Origin: Enoplosus armatus
Taxonomy: Eukaryota; Chordata; Actinopteri; Centrarchiformes; Enoplosidae
Direction: 5' to 3'
Assembly (NCBI RefSeq): GCF_043641665.1
Contig: NC_092192.1
Coordinates: 17,634,658-17,698,657 of the forward strand
DNA: 64,000 nucleotides
Shown: positions 41,521-53,561 of the stretch, piece after piece
Position numbering within the stretch: position 1 is the stretch's first letter
How the letters are laid out: the number at the start of each line of letters is the position of its first letter
Position numbers and translations under genes: made by a program
The notes under the pieces: generated by a model
Database searches by the model: none
What the model saw: only the letters and a program-made list of their open reading frames with translations
Told to the model about the DNA's origin: nothing

Positions 41521-43243
41521 CATATGTTCTACTTTGAATTGTCCTCTATAATACGTAACTGAGTCCTTGACCAGAAACTAAATACACATACAGTATATAT
41601 TTTTTTCAATATCCTAGTCCTATTCTGTCTCACTCACAAACACTTACATTGTTAATACCTGATTTTGAATGCTGGCTGCAATCACAGCTCAGCTACACAC
41701 ACATGACATTACATCCAGCAAGTCCCTGTGCTTCCTGCATCATCTCCCTCTCATTCCTCTCTTTCAGGTTCACATTCAGTCACAGCCTAAGACTGTCTCT
41801 CTCTTGTCTCAGTGTATTCAGGATTTTTCCCTTTTCTGTCAGTCCTCCCCTGCCCACAGTTTCCCTCCACTGTAGCTCGCCTGACCCAATCGCCTGTCTA
41901 CCGAGCTGCTCCTCATCAGCAATTAGTCCCAGTATTTGTGAAGGGTTTGCTCACTGCCAGGTTACGTTACCTTTCAGTTTAGCCATTTGTCTTGTTACAT
42001 GTTTGTCTGTTACAGTACCTGTCTGAAATTTGTTTTCCTATTTGTCTGTTACCTGTATGCCTGACTTCCAGTTGTTGATTTCCCACCTTTCAGCCAATTC
42101 CACTGTTGAGGGCTAGTAAATTTCCCTTCAACCGTCCTGCTGCGCATTGGAGTCCAACTTTCTGTGTCAGGTACCTGAATGGTGACAGTATGAGCTGGCC
42201 AAACTATGGACTTAGCAAGTATTTACCATGGAAGGGCGAAAAAAGGGACATCTATGAAGCACCATGACAAACTGTCCACTGTGCACATTATTTTGTACCC
42301 TTGTGTTATATGCTTCCTCCAATAGTGCAAGGTTCCTAATTAAAATGTACTCCAACCTATGAAAGCTTCCTCCTGTGAATCTGTTCCTGTCATCTTTATG
42401 ACTGTTTGATCCAGCCATGCCCTGGCTCCATCGGGTCTGGATCAAAGTAGCATACATTCATTACTGGCTTCTGCTCTTAAAACAACCTTTCAGTGTTTGT
42501 TTCCATGTCAGGAATGTCACCTTATCAAAGCCAAAAATAATATTTTTCTTCAAACAAGCTTTTTGGTGGGTGTTTTTAAAATCAATTATGGTCGTGTTAC
42601 TGTTATCAAGCAACCTAACATTTATACTTACTTCATTATAAAATTACATGAAACGCACATTTTCAGATACGTTGATATACATGTGTTTAAATGCTAATGA
42701 AAATCCTTAAGAAATAGATAATAGCACATTATGAAAGCAACAACCATGGAATGTAGAGTCCCTAGCTGATTTCACTGATGGTATGGAGGTGTATATATAA
42801 AACAATACACTGGAACAGTAGGTGTTTCTAGGAAGTTCAGTTATATAACTGTACTAGCAGCAATTCTCACAGGTAATATCTTGTAATTATAAAAATACAC
42901 TGAGTACTAGGCATACTATATATAAACTAAGGTCACTAGCCTTGATTTAAGTAGGTTTGGCAACCCAACAAGCATAGTACAGTATGGGCCAACATTTGAA
43001 AATAGTGTTGTTAAGATGTGAAATGGCAGCAGTGTTGGTGACCAAACAATATACAGTATTTTCAATACAATGCAGTGTACAACATGATGTATTAAATCAC
43101 GCTTTTATGCTATAAAACATTAAGCAAAACACGCAGTACAGGCAAGGTAAATTATAGCATCTACAATGCTTTTTACCTCACTTTCCTTCTAGCTTTTCTT
43201 TTCTGGGTAATCAGCCAGGGCAAATATGTGGTGCACAAAGAGC

Positions 43244-43250
<7 letters not shown>

Positions 43251-43278
<28 letters not shown>
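43251..43278. repeat. (GT)n microsatellite
   Basis: About 14 uninterrupted GT units with broken units on both sides. Confidence 0.95.
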
Positions 43279-43281
<3 letters not shown>

Positions 43282-44190
43282 TGTAAATCTGTGTGTCTGG
43301 CCTGTTTGAAAAATACTGGAAGGCAGATTGGAAACCGAGATAGGAAAAGATAGGGAAAATAAGTCAGCTGCACTCCTTGCTTTCCCAACTATTCACTGAA
43401 ATGCAGATGGCATATTTTTTTTAATTATGTCTAGGTTTAACTGGTCTTGCGTACAGGTAAGAGAGAATAATGTGTCACAGTCTTAGTCTTAGTAGAACAA
43501 GTGCAAATTTTGCCTTCGGTCTGGTCTGTAATACATCTCTGCTAAGTTCAAACAGCGGTATTGGGCTAAATTGGGCTAATCCCAGCTCAAAGGGATGCCT
43601 AAAGTTCAAAAAGTGTGGGCCCTGCTTAACAAAGAAGCAGGTTAATTAAGACTCACACTGACTCACTCTACCCCTTTCCTGCTGAACGAATCCTCTGGAT
43701 TGGCTTTAGGTAACTGCAGACAGGAATGAGATGAATGAGTAGCCCACAGGGGGACAACACTCGTCCATTTTTGATAAATAAAGCATTTTAATAGTGTGAA
43801 TGTATATGAAGGATGAATTTACAGCTGTTCAGGAAGTCATGATCGCTGGGTAACACAGAATACCACTCACATTGCGTGTTGTTCAAATGTAGGATTCTCA
43901 TTAAGTGAAGTGTGAAAAAAGGTGCTAGCTCTTGGACCCAAAAGGGCTAATTATCAGCTCTAATGGCAATTGTGAGTCACTGGTTTCTCCAGCAACCATC
44001 ATGCAATATCACACATTCAAAGGTGATGAGGGAACTAAAAAATACAAAGATAGTCGCTGTGAAGGTGCATAAGCCTCCAGCTTTCTTGTTTTAGAAATGT
44101 AAAGCTTAGCATGTCATTTGTAGATATGACTGTGTGGCAACTTGTTGAGACATTCACCTTCCATAATGACTGTAAATTTGATTTAGCTTG

Positions 44191-44218
44191 ACAAAACTTT
44201 ACATATGAATTTAGCTGA
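44191..44218 (+). repeat. 28-bp exact direct repeat, first copy
   Basis: A 28-bp string beginning ACAAAACTTTACATATG is repeated exactly at 45751-45778. The flanks differ on both sides. Confidence 0.7.
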
Positions 44219-45750
44219 ACACATCACTCACTCAAATCAAGTTCAAACATATTTTTCTAAAATATTCCTCAAACCTCCATATCACCAAATTTGTAAGTGA
44301 GGGTGCATTTTGTGTGCAAATATATTGTTCATATTAATATATTGTTAATAATGTTAATATTTATTTATATATAACAATATATATAAAGTTAGATTTCGAT
44401 ACTCATTCAGGACAGAATTTTCTACACTGCACATAACATGCTGTACACCATGCATTTACACAGCATCAATGTTGCCTTATTGATACTTATTCCTTTGAAA
44501 TATCCATACTTTCCTGTATGTAAATGCTTACCCAGGCTCAATAACAAAATTGTGACATGCACCTGAGAGTGGTTTAACTTGCCAAGACCCTGAGGAAAAT
44601 TCCCAGTGTCCCCACTTTAATTACAATATTACCCAAACAGGTGCAAGCAGTATGAAAGCAACTGTAAGGGCCTCTGTGCAGCACAGGGAAGCTACAGCAC
44701 CCAATCATGCAGAGAGCTCATCCTGTTTGTTTAAATCTAGTATAGAAACATTTTGGGTTTGTTTGATCGCACATTTGCACTTGTTAAGGCTTTTTCTTGC
44801 CAAAAAAAATAGTTCTCTTTTGATGTCCTAGGTGTTGGTGGGCTTTCACCACTTACAGGAGAATACGGCACATTTTTTAATTTAGCACTTCAAACATTTA
44901 ATTAGTGTTTGGTATAATTTTAAAGATTGCTGACCACGGAGGACAAGAGCCTGTCTATATGAGCCTCACATGGGCCTATCATCATTCTCTCGGCTCCTGA
45001 TGCAACGGTGCATCCATCTGCACAGAGGCTTTGGAACAGTTGGCAGCAGAAATCACTGTCCATGGTTCTGAATTCCATCGGTTCTAGACACATACAGTAC
45101 ATGACAACCCCTGGTTTCAACGTGGTTAAGGGTTTTGGATGTCTAAGTCTATTCCTGTCATTTTGTGGTTTGTTTGGGGTTGTTTTGGAACAAGCATTTT
45201 AGAAAAAAGGATTTATTTTGATTTTGCTGTGAGGCAATAGATATTTTTTGTCCAACTGCCTTCAACTGCGTTAAGAGGCAGTATGTCTGTTGTAATATAC
45301 TATATCCTGGAAATGGCATTTCTGGAATTCTGTGCCAAAGTGGGTTAATCTAAAACAATTAGAGGGCTGAAATATTTACGGTCTTGGGAGAAAATCTAAA
45401 TGTTTCTGAAGTGATAGCAGTACTAGCTCCTAGTGTAGGAAGCAAAACAAATATTGTTTTGCACATATAGCTGGCGCATGGTTAGATAATGCTGTAATAA
45501 AATGAAGACATCTCAAACTGCTGTTTGGCACCCACAATAACCAATTCTTGATTATTCAGTATTTAAATATTCTGCTTTTCAGCCTCAGGCTGTTCTCAAG
45601 GTTAGCATTTATAGGTGTAGACATTTCTATAAAATACCCTCTGGCAGATAAATTAATTATATTCTAATGGAAAAATCAATTAATGTGTGCAATATCCAGT
45701 ATCTAGAGTAAAGAAGGCTACACAGTAAATCTAAATAAATATTAGGTTAC

Positions 45751-45800
45751 ACAAAACTTTACATATGAATTTAGCTGACACCATGAATTTAGCTGACACC
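45751..45800 (+). repeat. second copy of the 28-bp repeat with an 18-bp tandem duplication
   Basis: Positions 45751-45778 repeat the string at 44191-44218 exactly. At its right end ATGAATTTAGCTGACACC occurs twice in tandem (45765-45782 and 45783-45800). Confidence 0.7.
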
Positions 45801-45914
45801 TATATCTAATACGTGTCTCTATTATTAGTCTAACAATAATGGAGACATTTGTGGTGAAATAATATCTATATACATCCCTAAACCTACCGGTGCATACATT
45901 TGCAAAATATTTGT

Positions 45915-46160
45915 CAAAGAGGGTCCGCTATGTGGACCTTGTGGACCCTCATGACATAATGAATTCCTTGGTCCCTAATCTTAAACTGAGCCCTACTGAC
46001 TACATGTCTAACCCCGACTCTTACCCTGAACCTAATCTAATTGTAATCTAAAGCCTAAAAAGCAAATCCTTTAAAAAAGCTGGGCAAAGTGTCATCAAGT
46101 TTTAAACACGTACTCACAATCAATGTCTAAAACTCAAACTAGTGCTCACAAATCTACAAG
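45915..46160. repeat. decayed CTAACC-rich fish repeat with a short hairpin
   Basis: GAGGGTCC and GGACCCTC form a perfect 8-bp inverted pair at about 45920-45950. They are followed by a degenerate run of CTAA/CTAACC-like units (GTCCCTAATCTTAAACTGAG, GTCTAACCCCGACTCTTACC, GAACCTAATCTAATTG). A repeat with a GGACC segment followed by 'ccctaacccta' units is common in fish. This copy is far too decayed to be telomeric. Confidence 0.45.
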
Positions 46161-48635
46161 TCCACATACTTTTTACAGTTTCCAGATGAGACTGCTTTAA
46201 TTTAATAAAATAAATAACAACATTGACTCAGATTTCACCCAACAATGGATTGGTGTTCGTAAAACGGCTTTAATTAAAGTCTGAGGGAGTTGGAGAAAAA
46301 GACTGATAATGCCGCAGATAGTTACAGAGCTTAACTCTGTCTGTGGTACAATACTTCAAATCTTAAAAAAAAAAGAGCTTATAAACTTAAAAAAAAAGTT
46401 TATATATTTATTTTCCGTGTGTTGATTATCTGTAAACACGCAAGCTGTAACTTTCACACATAATATCAAGAACTTTAGTATAAACCTAGACACCTGACCA
46501 CATTCCCAATGAAAAGCCATTGTCGAGTGTAGTGCAGTTAATTAAAGCAAGGGCACCACTCTACATCTGTCACATCACTTGGCAGTTACTTTAATTATAT
46601 ATTTTGGTCAATCTGTTCTTCCTGATGTGAGAGGGAATGCCATACATGAGACAACATCTGCTGAGGTATGTCACATGAGCTTCAACATCTGTCCATGTTT
46701 TTACACAGCCTGTCAATCACTTCAGCCATGTTTCATACGCATTTATGTTATCATATTGAGAAATCACAAACACTGTCAAGTGCTGAGAGCTTACATCTGT
46801 GCCGCAGTTACAATTAACACTATTTTACTAAGCTGCAAATCTACACACAAATACGGAGATTGGCACTACACACAAATACCCAGACACACCCAGTGGCTTG
46901 CAGTCATTTTGGTCCCTTATGTTGTCCATCAAGGAGACAGTGGTGACTGTTCTCTAAACTGGCTCCACCCACATAGGCTTGTGATCATCTAAGCTGTCAG
47001 CTAGCATCTGCTGAAACTACCAACCAGCCAACTGTGATACTGGCTCTGAAGATATCTCCACAGAAAATGTGTCACCTACACACGTTCAGAACTCAGTGGC
47101 ATATTTTCCACTTCTATTTTTGCTAATTTTTATGTGGCAAACTTTATCTGCAAAGCCTAGGAGAATGTCAAACTGTTTTGTATGTATGACACTGTGACTT
47201 GACATATGGAAGCGTCTTGAAAGCCGACGTCAGCTCATCTTGGATGAAAATAATGTAAAATGTAAAATATTGTCAATAAAAAAACATGATGGCCATTTTT
47301 GGATACATCCGTAGCAACATGAGTATTGCATTGTTAGAGCTAGTCATTATTTATGAGAATCACAAATATATCAGTTATCACTCAGTAAATGTCAGAGGTG
47401 GCGAGACATCAGTCATGTCAGGTTGCAGACCATGGATGCACTGCGCTTGTTTGAAAAAGGAATGCCCCTGTGGGAGGCAGTCTTTGGATTTGGGGGCTCT
47501 TTGAAGTTATGTGATACTGTTTGTCCTCCTACTGACACTGGGTGATTTTTTTCCTCATGTAGAATGAAAGTTGAGTACAGTGATTGCTGGAAAAAGGGAA
47601 ATGCATTTCAATAGTCCATGTATAGCTGTCTCAATAAACTGATGCGCATGTTGCTGAACTATACAGAATGTTCTACTATTTAAGGATAATGGTAGTCTGA
47701 CTTATCCCCCCTGAACACAAATACACATCGACACTTGCCTAGTCCAAGAAACGCATTCACATACTTGCAGATGACACAGAAACCTAGAGACACACTAGCT
47801 TTATATCCCCTAGACTCTACAATTTTTCTGTTCGTAATCCCCTCTGAGTCCATCAATATTTCTGTTTCCATGGCGATTCGAGCCTTGCCAAATGTTGCAC
47901 AGATAAGAGGAGATAAGAGCATAAGGAGAAGGGAGATAAGAGCAAGTGACCTGCAGAGATCAGAGCACTAGAGGTCAGGCAGAAGAGCAGAAGTAAGTCA
48001 CTGAGAAATGGACCTTACCGGCTCAACTCCACTACCAACCCGATGAAAAAACAAATATGAAGGGCCAAGTTTTCTAGTAGTCCAACACTTGAACACATAC
48101 CTGAAGTTAATCATTTTTGCAGCAACTTTCTTTGTATATCCAATTTCGCCCTCCAGAAAAGTTACATGGGAGCAAAATATTATTTAACTGGAGTCCATAA
48201 TACTGTAAATATCATGATTACATTATTCCTAAAGCATATTAATGTGTCCATAGAAACGTTTTAAGTTATATGCTTTTCAAATAGAAGAAGACATTTTTTC
48301 TCTCTTCCATATGTCAACTCACACATGTATGTATGTTCTGCAGAGAATGAAATTGTGAATGAGAAAGAAGTGACAGTAACGAATCAGTATAATAAGTATA
48401 AGTTTACATTTTTACGATCTGGACTGATTGCACAATGATAGCAAAAGCCATTCAAATTATTCAATGTTATTGTCTAGTAAATAGATTATGGTATATTATT
48501 ATAGCTGACAACATAGTCCTACGTGTGAGCTGTTCATTCTAGGATAAGATGTTTTGAAACTGTTGCACACAATAAGAATAATATATATGGAGTTGTACAA
48601 CTCAATACCCTCAAACGATGCGACACGCCAACCAT

Positions 48636-48692
48636 TCACTCCTCTAACAGACCATCTTGACATCCATTACATTTTGTAAGGCATGACTTTAC
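48636..48692 (-). CDS. pcdh1: read-through alternative C-terminus of pcdh1 (intron 3 retention)
   Basis: If the donor after KYNNKQ is not used, the frame continues for 18 codons (VKSCLTKCNGCQDGLLEE) to a TGA at 48636-48638. This would give a protein of about 1012 residues lacking CM3. From memory, human PCDH1 has a short isoform that diverges at the same KQ junction and begins its unique tail with V, as expected for reading through a GT donor, so a short isoform here is plausible. Against it, I see no AATAAA or ATTAAA on the minus strand in the roughly 500 bases after the stop, and the tail does not resemble the human one. Whether it is made is inference. Confidence 0.45.
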   Translation of the reverse strand, partial: VKSCLTKCNGCQDGLLEE

Positions 48693-50879
48693 CTGTTTGT
48701 TGTTGTACTTCGGTTGGCTGGTCTTGTAACTGTAATCTGAGTACTGGTCTGAGCCGGTCGAGTTGTCATCTCCTCCCGTCCCCACAAAGGTGTTGGCGGC
48801 AGGAAGGTCCTGGACAGCCTGATGCTTCTGTGAGGCTGAGGGGGATTGGGCCTGCAGCTGAATGGAGGGTAAGGGGGAGTTGGAGCGGTAGTGCCTGCCT
48901 ATATCAGGGCTTCCTGGCGAATATGTTAAGGGCAGGTGTATCCTGGGGCTATCATTGACTCCATCGAGGTTGAACTTGAGACTCTTTTGAAGACTGACCT
49001 CCTCCTCTTCTCCAAGTGGCTTAGGGGACTTCTGGGGTTTTCCTTTCCTTCCTCGTTTGCCTTTGGCATTCTTTGGTGCCTGTTTGGGTGCATATAAGTC
49101 CTTTGTTTCCTTCTTGCCAGCCTGATACCCACTTTTTGTTTCTCTCTGGATGCGGTGTCGAATAAATACCACCACCAAGATCAACATGACAACACCTGCC
49201 ACACCAGCAAGGCTTCCAAACAAAATGTTACTACGCTGTGCAGCGAAACCATTGTCAGGATCACCAGCAATGTCCCTGTCCAGTGGAGTGTAAAGACTAT
49301 GTCCAACTAGGGCCTCCACTAAGCTGACATTTGAAATGGTTTCATTGACATAGATGTGGACCAAGGCAGTGGCATGACGTGCAGGCTTCCCCCTGTCACT
49401 CACTCGCACCACTAGGCGATGTAATCCACCATGTTTTCGGGTCATCTCTTTTGCTAGAGTGATTTCCCCACTGGAGGGGGAGATGCGAAATAACTGGTAT
49501 GGGTTACCACCAGAAATACTGAAGACAAGCTCTGCATTAGGCCCACTATCCAGGTCTTCAGCTTCCACTACCTCAACATGGCTATCTGGGGAAGCTAGAG
49601 GTGACAAGCGCCTGAAGGAGGAATTGGAAGGCTTGGTGACTACAGGGTCATTGTCATTTTCATCCAGTACATTGATGGTAACGCCCACATATGAAGACCT
49701 GGGTGGCTCTCCTCCATCCACTGCTTTTAGACGGAAAGTATAGCTGCTTTCTTTCTCCCTGTCAAATGAGATGCTTGAAAGAATAGTGCCAGTTCCATTT
49801 TGAACAACAAACTTCCCTCCATCAGGTTCTACAGAGAGCTGAACATGAGCGTTCTCACCTTTGTCCACATCAAGTACTGTCACCATGCCAACTGGACTGA
49901 GGGAAGGCATGTTTTCCAAAACTGAAAAGCTATAGCCACTGAGCATGAACTTGGGGTCATTGTCATTGCGGTCAAGAACTTTTATTACAACAGTTGCTGT
50001 TCCTTTATGAACAGGTGACCCTTTATCTGCTGCGGTGACCCGGAACTCATAGCCTTCTTTATGCTCACGGTCAAGTGGGCTTCGGGCTCTTACTTCGCCT
50101 GTATTTGGGTCAATCTCAAACAGACCTTTGATGGATGAGTCTGCCAAAATATTATAGAGGAGTTCTGCGTTAGTGCCACTGTCAGCATCTGAAGCTGTAA
50201 CATCCAAAACCTTCTCCCCTGGTTGGTTTTCTTCAGCAAAATCTACCTCAAACAGGGTTGGGGAGAATATTGGAGAGTTATCGTTCACATCAGTCACCTG
50301 CACCTTCAAAGAGTTTGTACTAGAGAGTGCTGGATTTCCAGAATCCACAGCCACGATCTCTACTCGGTACTCCTTCACCCTTTCGTAGTCGAGAGGAGTG
50401 GTGGTCTGTAGGAAATACTTCCTCTTGTTGTCACTGGATGAGTCGCTGGCAGGGCGGAGCTGGAAGGGCACATCTCCTGCAACCACACAAGTGACTACAG
50501 CGTTCTCTCCCTCATCCTTGTCAGACACTTGAACCAAAGCAACGGCTGTTCCCACTGGCATGTCCTCTGAAATATTGGCCATTCCTTCACTGTGTGTCAC
50601 AAGGCCAATCCCACGAATCTCGACAGCTGGAGCATTGTCATTTTGGTCAGTCACCTCAATGGTTACAAATGTCTTTGAGCTTTTAGGTTGAGGACCCTTA
50701 TCCCTTGCCACCACATAGAAGGACAAGCTGCTGATTTCCTCCCTGTCCAGTGGTCCTTTGACATAGATAATGCCAGTGGACCGATCAATTCGTAAGAGTT
50801 TCGGCACTGGGTCTACTGCTTGGTGAAGGGTGTACTCAATTTCTCCATTAGGGCCCATGTCAGAGTCATTTGCTTTGAC
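48693..50879 (-). CDS. pcdh1: protocadherin-1, exon 3 (EC3-EC7, transmembrane helix, CM1 and CM2)
   Basis: Large second coding exon, 729 codons, in phase 0 with exon 2. The acceptor is TTTTATTGTAG before 50879 and the first residues are VKANDSD. In numbering of the joined protein, the repeats end at DQNDN (343-347, EC3), DVNDN (462-466, EC4), DRNDN (568-572, EC5) and DENDN (671-675, EC6), with EC7 to about 777. Each repeat has DRE/LDRE-type and DxD calcium motifs. The transmembrane helix is about 816-838 (NILFGSLAGVAGVVMLILVV). The cytoplasmic part has CM1 (YQAGKKETKDLYAPK, 850-864), a basic KRGRKGKPQKSPKP stretch, and CM2 (SPRIHLPL to PSIQLQ, 909-941) followed by VQDLPAANTFVGTG. Seven EC repeats with this CM1 and CM2 identify the delta-1 family, and the details fit PCDH1 rather than PCDH7, 9 or 11. 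The exon ends KYNNKQ at donor GTAAAG (48687-48692). The CM3 motif (RRVTF, known to bind PP1 alpha) is not encoded in this exon. Confidence 0.96.
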
Positions 50880-51750
50880 CTACAATAAAAGGAATTCTGT
50901 GGTTAAAGGCATGACTTACATGCAACAATGTGAATTAAAAGAAAGTAGGATTTTCTCTACTAGTCATCGGTCAATGAATGAATTCATAAATTAATCAACA
51001 GATGTCTGATCACTTCAAAGCACAGCAAGTGAACAGCTTTATTTAGGCATATTTCATTATTTCCCTTCCTCTCTGTTTTTCATGGTGATGTCACTGGCCC
51101 TTTTATTCTCTTTCCCCCCTTTCTTTTATTTAGAAAATGGGCTAGAGAAAAGGTTCACATGAAAACACATGGTAAAATATTAGGGTAGCTATTTATTTCC
51201 TAACAGCCAGTGCAATTTCACAGCGGTATGCAGAGAAAATCCTACACAAAGTATCTTACTCCTACACTCAAACATTGTGTATCTGTTTCTGCAAGTATAA
51301 TAGCACAACAAAAGCAATAAGCAGCTTAATTACCTGTACAAGCATATCATGCTAATACTCTACTACTTAATATTACTTAAAAATGCACATTAGAGTAATC
51401 GGAGTGAAACAACTTACATATAACTAATTTAATAAACTTTGATGAAGATATGCAAGTCAACAAGTGTGGCCTTGGTTTCCCATGAATTCTGCATTAGAGG
51501 TTAAATTTTGAACATTCTGAGTTATAAGAACACATATTTTAAAGCCAGAATAAAAATATCTTTCTTTATGTTGTGTTTTCACATTAGGAAAGTATCTGAA
51601 ACACTGCACAAACATGACAAACACAACGTTGCTGAACATGAAATTCAAAACAAAACATCAAGCAGCACAAACAATTTTGGTTGCAATTTAACTCTTCACT
51701 TCAGACTGCAATTTGATTTAAAAGCAAGAATATTTGCATTGCAATCTTAC
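50880..51750 (-). other. pcdh1 intron 2
   Basis: This 871-bp intron has donor CAG|GTAAGA at exon 2 and acceptor TTTTATTGTAG|G at exon 3. It is AT-rich and I see no gene in it. If it were retained, the frame would add VRLQCKYSCF and stop at 51718, giving a secreted two-repeat fragment. There is no sign that this is anything but a splicing by-product. Confidence 0.9.
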
Positions 51751-52565
51751 CTGCAACACAGAGTGCCCCACTGGACTGTTTTCAGACACTTCCGCCTCAT
51801 ACGTGGACTTTTCAAACTTGGGAGAGTTATCATTAGCATCAGTCACTACCACTCTCAGCAACGCACTGCTGTAGCGCTGAGGGTTTCCTCCATCCACTGC
51901 CTTGATGGTGAGGTCATAGGAATCCTTTAATTCGCGATCTAGGTTGCCCAGGACAATGAGCTGTGGGAGCTTCCCCCCCCTGTCGTCAGCCACCTGTAAA
52001 CCAAATAGGGTTGCTGCGTCTGGCCCTGCAGTCAGAGCATAATCCGCCACACCATTCCTGTCTGAATCCCTGTCTGTAGCTAGAGGTATGGAGAATAGAG
52101 CCCCCATTATCGTGTTCTCTGGGACAGAGATGGTGAGCACAGAAGACGGAAATTGTGGAGTGTTGTCATTGATGTCCTGTACCTCAATGCGTCCTTCAAT
52201 GAGTCGTGGGCTCTGGTTTTGTATCAGATCTGTCACTGATACTTCAAATTCCAGGAAACACGGCTTACCCTTAGCCAGGGATCGGCAGTCCCTCAAGGTC
52301 TCTCTATCTATGGGAATCTCTGTGGTGAAAATGTCTCCCGTCTTTCCATCAACACGAAGGTAAGGGGCACCCACCTCCAGCTTGTAGAGATGACCAGAGT
52401 CTGGCAGGCCCTGGTCTGCTGCCAGGCTACCAATAAGAGTGTTAGGAGGCTGCTCCTCCTGGACCCGGTACAGGATACTGCCTTCAGCAGAACCACAGTG
52501 CAGCACCAGGACCCAAAACAGCACGACTCGTAAATTCAGTTCCATTAGGTCATCAGAAGATCTGC
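51751..52565 (-). CDS. pcdh1: protocadherin-1, exon 2 (signal peptide, EC1, EC2, start of EC3)
   Basis: First coding exon of a delta-1 protocadherin, a calcium-dependent homophilic adhesion protein of the plasma membrane. The acceptor has a T-rich tract and TTTTTCAG ending at 52566. The exon then has a 20-nt 5' UTR, an ATG at 52543-52545, and ends in CAG before donor GTAAGA (51745-51750). It codes for 265 residues: a hydrophobic signal peptide (about 1-20, LRVVLFWVLVLHCGSA), EC1 ending in DINDN (124-128), EC2 ending in DANDN (236-240), and the start of EC3 (VSENSPVGHSVLQ). The stretches EEQPPNTLIGSLAAD and GAPYLRVDGKTGDIFTTE match vertebrate PCDH1 as I know it. The frame stays open upstream to an ATG at 52650, but that lies beyond the acceptor in intron 1, so I chose 52545. 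The signal peptide looks shorter than the human one. Confidence 0.95.
52546..52565 (-). other. exon 2 part of the pcdh1 5' UTR with a two-codon uORF overlapping the start
   Basis: The 20 bases between the acceptor and the pcdh1 ATG contain an ATG at 52551-52553. It reads ATG ACC TAA, and the last A of its stop (52545) is the first A of the pcdh1 ATG (TAATG). Neither ATG has a purine at -3; the main one has G at +4. The layout is read directly from the sequence. Any effect on translation is inference. Confidence 0.75.
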
Positions 52566-53542
52566 CTGAAAAATGAGAAAATGGATTTGTCAATGGAAAG
52601 TCATGTTGCTGTAATAAGCTCCATAGGCAATAATTACTTATTAACTCCATTATGAAGGAAAATCACAGAACTCACATCAACAAGTCTTTAACACCAGAGT
52701 GATACATTTAGTCAACAGGACAAAAACAAAACTGTCTTCATTACATTGTTCCATTAAAACTCTAAGGCTGTAAAATGAATTGTTTTTGTCAACAAGTTGT
52801 ACCAAAACCTACAGCAGGCCTAGAAGCACAATATAATAATTAGACAATAACAATGGGAAAAGATGCATCTTTAAAATGCAATCACAACTATATCCCACCA
52901 CCGCTTCTTTTCTGTCCCAGAGCATCAATAGCTTCAATGAATGTCTCAGCTTTACAAATTTCATGTTTAAACGAATGTAGGAACAAGTAATTATATGTTG
53001 TGAGCTTACACACAAAAACAAACTTGAGGGCCAGTGTGGATTGTTTCAGCTGCATAATGATACAAATTCTGATTCAACACAGCCTGAGACTTATTTATTT
53101 TAGTATTAGACTACTAGATATTGAGTGGTGAAGCACTGGAGCTCAAAAGTAACCTACGGTAAAAAAAACATACCCTCAGAAATAAATCCTTGCAAATCTG
53201 CCAAGATATTGTCTATTGACAAGTCGAACTGTTTGATCTAAGTCATTACCAGAGAGGCCTCCAACAACAAGGGCTTGCATACTAAGGGTTCTAAAAGCAA
53301 TGAGGCTATTTTTTCTCATGCAGACTATGCAACTTGCAACAATGCACAATGCAGAAATTTCCATCCACGCTCCATTGCTACTGGCTAGCTCAAACACTGT
53401 AATCATTATGTTTGATTTTGAACCTTTCAACTCTGTAATTACGACCCATTATTTTAGTGTCTTCTTTGATCTGTATTCCCTCTAGCTAAAGAATTCTGGC
53501 TTTTTTCATGCTACAATGATTTTAGACTATAATTATTTCCTC

Positions 53543-53561
53543 TGTGTGTGTGTGTGTGTGT
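53543..53561. repeat. (GT)n microsatellite in pcdh1 intron 1
   Basis: About 9 GT units. Confidence 0.9.

Larger units (their letters stand above)
41521..48635. other. 3' side of pcdh1 exon 3, no further exon recognised
   Basis: This is intron 3 if the 48692 donor is used. It contains a pyrimidine-rich tract (41720-41960), a GT microsatellite, the 28-bp repeat pair and the CTAACC-like repeat. The 137-codon frame at 46579-46992 has no family features. No minus-strand exon coding for RRVTF or for the YYDSGLEE-type stretch expected of the long PCDH1 tail was seen. Confidence 0.5.

Noticed and set aside
45960..46040. CTAACC-like units suggesting an interstitial telomere
   Set aside because: The units are degenerate and mixed, not TTAGGG/CCCTAA arrays. 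They fit a common fish repeat better.
46579..46992. 137-codon plus-strand frame
   Set aside because: No recognisable motif, and no codon-usage or splice support visible. A frame of this length is expected by chance in a 64-kb window.
51508..51930. 140-codon frame on the plus strand over exon 2 and intron 2
   Set aside because: It is antisense to a confirmed coding exon, crosses its splice site, and has no family features.
52546..52650. Upstream in-frame ATG at 52650 extending pcdh1 by 35 residues
   Set aside because: It lies upstream of a clear acceptor (TTTTTCAG at 52566) and adds residues that disrupt the signal peptide. The ATG at 52545 gives a normal one.
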